From the NCBI GenBank assembly GCA_947380905.1, contig CANCSS010000002.1, positions 1-64,000 of the forward strand: DNA of 64,000 nucleotides, written 5' to 3'. The position numbers and the translations under genes were made by a program. Position 1 is the stretch's first letter; each line of letters begins with the position of its first letter. A model generated the notes under the pieces. That model did no database searches, was not told the DNA's origin, and was given only the letters and a program-made list of their open reading frames with translations. Shown here piece after piece: positions 60,940-64,000 of the stretch. The DNA comes from Chitinophagaceae bacterium. GTDB taxonomy: Bacteria; Bacteroidota; Bacteroidia; Chitinophagales; Chitinophagaceae.

Positions 60940-61026
60940 TTACGCTTTTACAAATACTACCCGGCTACTTTGGTTAAAGTAGAAATAAAAGAAAAAGTAA
61001 AACCAATTGTTAATATTTGCTTTCAT
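60940..61026 (-). CDS. Aromatic leader peptide MKANINNWFYFFFYFYFNQSSRVVFVKA (candidate attenuation peptide)
   Basis: Read codon by codon on the minus strand: ATG AAA GCA AAT ATT AAC AAT TGG TTT TAC TTT TTC TTT TAT TTC TAC TTT AAC CAA AGT AGC CGG GTA GTA TTT GTA AAA GCG TAA. Absent from the ORF track because it is short. Confidence 0.9.
   Translation of the reverse strand: MKANINNWFYFFFYFYFNQSSRVVFVKA
60965..60982 (-). promoter_or_regulatory. Leader 1:2 hairpin CTACTTT-AACC-AAAGTAG
   Basis: Perfect 7-bp stem overlapping the last Tyr-Phe codons; its 3' arm continues into CCGGG, complementary to the terminator 5' arm. Confidence 0.75.
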
Positions 61027-61033
61027 CTTGGCA

Positions 61034-61067
61034 CAAAGGTAGGTTAAAATGGGCTATCCATCAAAAA
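61034..61067 (-). promoter_or_regulatory. Bacteroidota-type promoter of the leader/aromatic operon
   Basis: Minus strand TTTTTG (61062-61067), 20-nt spacer, TACCTTTG (61034-61041): matches TTTG-N17-23-TAnnTTTG. Confidence 0.75.
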
Positions 61068-61175
61068 TGATTCCATTTTTAGAGCTAAAAACTAACAAAT
61101 ATTCGCTTTTGAGGTTTTATGGGTGCCCTCTAAAAAGCTAGCCCGCACCAACTTGGACTGCACGGCTCCTAAAAA

Positions 61176-61201
61176 AACCGCCCAGATAAATCGGGGCGGT
61201 T
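61176..61201 (-). terminator. Intrinsic terminator downstream of the small lipoprotein gene
   Basis: aaccgccc-agataaatcg-gggcggtt with adjacent A-tract (T-tract on minus strand). Confidence 0.75.
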
Positions 61202-61287
61202 AAGGATGGCTTGCCATGTAAATCGTTCTATAGCTGTCAGCTGGCAAGAAATGGATGATAAATCACCCTACCAACAGCCCTAATTAT

Positions 61288-61452
61288 TTATTTTGCTTTA
61301 GCAGCAGTATCAACCGCTTTAGCAGCAGTATCAACCATTACAGCTTTTGCAGTATCAACTTTTGCAACAGCAGTGTCAGTTTTTGCTTCAGTTGAAGCAC
61401 CACCACAAGCAGCTAATGCAGCGATAGCGAAAATTGCGAATACTTTTTTCAT
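61288..61452 (-). CDS. Small 54-aa lipoprotein with VDTA(A)KA repeats
   Basis: MKKVFAIFAIAALAACGGASTEAKTDTAVAKVDTAKAVMVDTAAKAVDTAAKAK; clear lipobox LAAC; missing from the ORF track. Confidence 0.8.
   Translation of the reverse strand: MKKVFAIFAIAALAACGGASTEAKTDTAVAKVDTAKAVMVDTAAKAVDTAAKAK
61295..61336. repeat. Perfect tandem duplication of 21 bp (gctttagcagcagtatcaacc x2)
   Basis: Direct reading; encodes VDTAAKA twice. Confidence 0.9.
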
Positions 61453-61580
61453 TTGGATTTGTTTTAAATGATTAATTATACCCTTAATACAAAAACCTCA
61501 AAAAGGTAACCTCCCCTTGCTTAAAAAATTAAAAAAGAGTCTATTTTGGGTTACTTTTACACCAATTAAGTATTAACCTA

Positions 61581-62150
61581 TTGAAAGCTGAATTAGATGA
61601 ACAAACCCTATTAAAAGGGTTAGCCAATAATGACTCCAAAGTGGTGGAAGCCCTTTATCAAGCTCATTTTAATATGATTCAGCACTTTGTTGTCAACAAC
61701 AATGGCTCTTTTGATGATGCTAGGGATGTTTTTCAGGAAGCCATGATGGCACTGTACGAAAAGGTGCAAACCAATTCGTTGGTACTCACCTGTCAAATTA
61801 AAACTTACCTTTTTTCCATTTGCAAACACTTATGGCTAAAAAGATTACAACAAATGGGTAAGTACAGCAGCCCACTTAGTACTCAGGAAGAAACGGTTTC
61901 AGTGGAAGATGATTTAGGGATATTTGAAAAGCAAGAAGCAAATTATACAATGATGAACAACGCCTTAAATAGTTTAGGCGAACCTTGTAAGGGTTTATTG
62001 GAAGGCTACTATATCCATAAAAAAGGAATGCAGGAATTGGCTCAAGAATTTGGCTACACCAATGCAGACAATGCGAAGAATCAGAAATACAAATGTTTAA
62101 TGCGCTTGAAAAAAATATTTTTTGCGCAGTACAATATGGGAGACAAATAA
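61581..62150 (+). CDS. ECF-type RNA polymerase sigma factor (TTG start)
   Basis: LYQAHFNMIQHFVVNNNGSFDDARDVFQEAMMALYEKVQ (sigma-2); ALNSLGEPCKGLLEGYYIHKKGMQELAQEFGYTNADNAKNQKYKCLMRLKK (sigma-4). Confidence 0.88.
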   Translation: MKAELDEQTLLKGLANNDSKVVEALYQAHFNMIQHFVVNNNGSFDDARDVFQEAMMALYEKVQTNSLVLTCQIKTYLFSICKHLWLKRLQQMGKYSSPLSTQEETVSVEDDLGIFEKQEANYTMMNNALNSLGEPCKGLLEGYYIHKKGMQELAQEFGYTNADNAKNQKYKCLMRLKKIFFAQYNMGDK

Positions 62151-62168
62151 TAGATTAACGAACAGACT

Positions 62169-63278
62169 ATGGAAGACATAAAATTATTAGAAACCATTGA
62201 TAGATATTTGGCTGGCGAAATGTCTGCTGAAGAGCATGATTTATTTGAGACCATTCGAAAAAATACACCCAGCATTGATCAAATGGTGAAAGAACATGAA
62301 ATGTTTTTACTTCAAATGGACCAATATGCCGCGAAACGCAACTTTGCAAAATTAACGGAGAAAACATTCCAGCATTTATTGGCAGCGGGAGAATGGACCT
62401 TAGACAATGTAGCGCCTTCGAAAGTAAAAATAATTCAGTTGTGGAATAAATATAAAAAAGTGACTGCTATAGCTGCCTCTGTTGGAGGATTAATTGCTTT
62501 AACTACTTCTGCATTTATTATGTATTTTTCACCAAGTTTAAATGGCAATCAATTATTACAATTAAGCAAAGACATCGAAGTCATTAAAAAAAATCAGCAA
62601 GTTCAAGGACATCTTTTAAATGAAGTGAAATCCAAAGTTCCTGAAAATGCAACCCTCCTTAGTGGTGGATCGGGCTTTTTAATTGACCCGAAAGGTTATA
62701 TCATCACCAATGCTCATGTGTTAAAAGGCAATGGCGCCATTGTGATCAACAATATGGGGCAAGAATTACATGCAAATATTATTTACACCGATAAAAACAT
62801 TGATCTTGCCTTATTAAAAATAGAAGACAAAGATTTTGATGCTCCTAATACTATCCCTTTTACGATTCGTAAAAAAATGAGCGACTTGGGCGAAGAAATT
62901 TTTACTTTGGGCTACCCCAGAAATGACAATGACATTGTATATGGCAAAGGTTATTTAAGCGCTCAAAAAGGATATGCTGGAGACAGCAGCTCTTATCAAA
63001 TACAAATTAGCGCCAACCCAGGCAGTTCTGGAGCGCCTTTATTCAATGACAAAGGAGAGTTGATTGGAATTATAAGTACCAGAGAAAAATTAGCCGTTGG
63101 CGTTACTTTTGCGATTAAATCAAATAAAATTATCGACTTAATTGCCTCAGCTAAAGAAAACGAAGCGCCTACAGATATAAAGTTAAAAGTGACAAAAGTA
63201 GAACACATTGCTATCAATAGAAAAGTTCAAATCAATAGTTTGAAGCCTTACATTTTTAGTGTTCGTTCTTTCAACTAA
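62169..63278 (+). CDS. Membrane-anchored trypsin-like (S1C/DegS-like) serine protease with cytosolic anti-sigma-like N-terminus
   Basis: N-terminus ETIDRYLAGEMSAEEHDLFETIRKNTP; TM AIAASVGGLIALTTSAFIMYF; triad motifs ITNAHVL, DLALL, NPGSSGAPL. Confidence 0.85.
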   Translation: MEDIKLLETIDRYLAGEMSAEEHDLFETIRKNTPSIDQMVKEHEMFLLQMDQYAAKRNFAKLTEKTFQHLLAAGEWTLDNVAPSKVKIIQLWNKYKKVTAIAASVGGLIALTTSAFIMYFSPSLNGNQLLQLSKDIEVIKKNQQVQGHLLNEVKSKVPENATLLSGGSGFLIDPKGYIITNAHVLKGNGAIVINNMGQELHANIIYTDKNIDLALLKIEDKDFDAPNTIPFTIRKKMSDLGEEIFTLGYPRNDNDIVYGKGYLSAQKGYAGDSSSYQIQISANPGSSGAPLFNDKGELIGIISTREKLAVGVTFAIKSNKIIDLIASAKENEAPTDIKLKVTKVEHIAINRKVQINSLKPYIFSVRSFN

Positions 63279-63297
63279 TTAAATTCGCTAAAGACAT

Positions 63298-63996
63298 TTA
63301 CCAAAGGCTAGTAGGATATACTTTATTGGCTACCAAAGTATCAATACTTGCTTTTACACCAGGTGCATCGGCTTTGTAGGTAACGCCAAACCATTTGGCA
63401 TTGGTGGGGATTACTTTTACCTGCCCCAATCCCAATTCTTTAAATCTACCTGCTACATAAGGAATATAATATTCAGATTTTAACTCCTGTCCTTTTGAAT
63501 GTAAAAAAGAAACAAACTCTTGTTCACATAATTGAATAAACCCAGGCGAGAAACACATGAAATTCATACTCACTCTGGTATCCTCTTTTAGAGGTGTTTC
63601 TATCTCCTCTTCTTCAAATACAATTTGACCACCTGCTTTACGATATATTTTAGTGCGCTCCTGAATCGAAGTTAAATAACCTTGATCATTGATCGCACAA
63701 ACCCCTCTACTCACGGTTCCATTTTCACTTAAAGTATTGGCCAATGCATACCCAAGTATACAATTGGTAGTTTCATTGCATTCCTTTGTTAAAAAAGTAT
63801 ACGCTTGTTCAAAAGCTTCTTTGCCATAATAATCGTCGGCATTGATAATGGCAAAAACTTCTTTCACTTCCTCTTTACAACATAACAATGCATGTGCCGT
63901 GCCCCATGGCTTTACCCGATCTACTGGATAGGAAAATCCTTCGGTGAATTTATCCAAGGACTGATATACATAAGCTGTTTTAATTTTCCCTACCAA
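63298..63996 (-). CDS. Sugar-phosphate nucleotidyltransferase, N-terminus probably beyond window edge
   Basis: AIINADDYYGKEAF; WFGVTYKADAPGVKASIDTLV; lacks the usual N-terminal GxGxR nucleotide-binding loop, consistent with truncation by the window. Confidence 0.75.
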   Translation of the reverse strand: MVGKIKTAYVYQSLDKFTEGFSYPVDRVKPWGTAHALLCCKEEVKEVFAIINADDYYGKEAFEQAYTFLTKECNETTNCILGYALANTLSENGTVSRGVCAINDQGYLTSIQERTKIYRKAGGQIVFEEEEIETPLKEDTRVSMNFMCFSPGFIQLCEQEFVSFLHSKGQELKSEYYIPYVAGRFKELGLGQVKVIPTNAKWFGVTYKADAPGVKASIDTLVANKVYPTSLW

Positions 63997-64000
63997 CTTT

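Noticed and set aside
60770-60982. 70-aa plus-strand ORF spanning the pheA start and leader region
   Set aside because: It crosses the terminator hairpin and antisense leader; the minus-strand leader ORF explains the region far better.

Overview
The window is about 64 kb of an AT-rich Bacteroidota chromosome. Gene content suggests Chitinophagaceae, but this is inference. Most genes are ordinary housekeeping or secreted-protein genes. The left ~25 kb holds two sortilin/BNR-repeat secreted proteins (one with a T9SS C-terminal signal), two Cys-type sulfatases, small secreted proteins, an L-serine dehydratase, transporters and an M28 peptidase. The middle holds a PAS histidine kinase with a REC-CRP/FNR regulator, etfBA, ispE, gltBD, amtB, priA and murB. 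The right end holds a minus-strand aromatic amino acid operon (pheA, aminotransferase, tyrA, DEAD-box helicase, DAHP synthase/chorismate mutase, aroB, aroA, aroC) and an ECF sigma factor followed by a membrane-anchored protease. The best findings are as follows. (1) An unannotated 28-aa leader ORF upstream of pheA (MKANINNWFYFFFYFYFNQSSRVVFVKA) has ten consecutive aromatic codons. It is followed by mutually exclusive hairpins and an intrinsic terminator abutting the pheA start codon, which is a complete candidate transcription attenuator. (2) A 123-aa chimeric ORF joins the N-terminal metal-binding segment of a CcoI-type P-ATPase to the C-terminal half of a cco-locus TauE/SafE protein. It looks like the scar of a deleted cbb3-oxidase cluster, and it sits beside a FixL-like/REC-CRP regulatory pair. 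(3) A secreted protein carries a SusC-type TonB plug domain with no beta-barrel. (4) An ECF sigma factor is paired with a fused anti-sigma-like/TM/trypsin-like protease. No rRNA, tRNA, CRISPR array or transposase was recognised. All calls come from reading the sequence; no searches were run.
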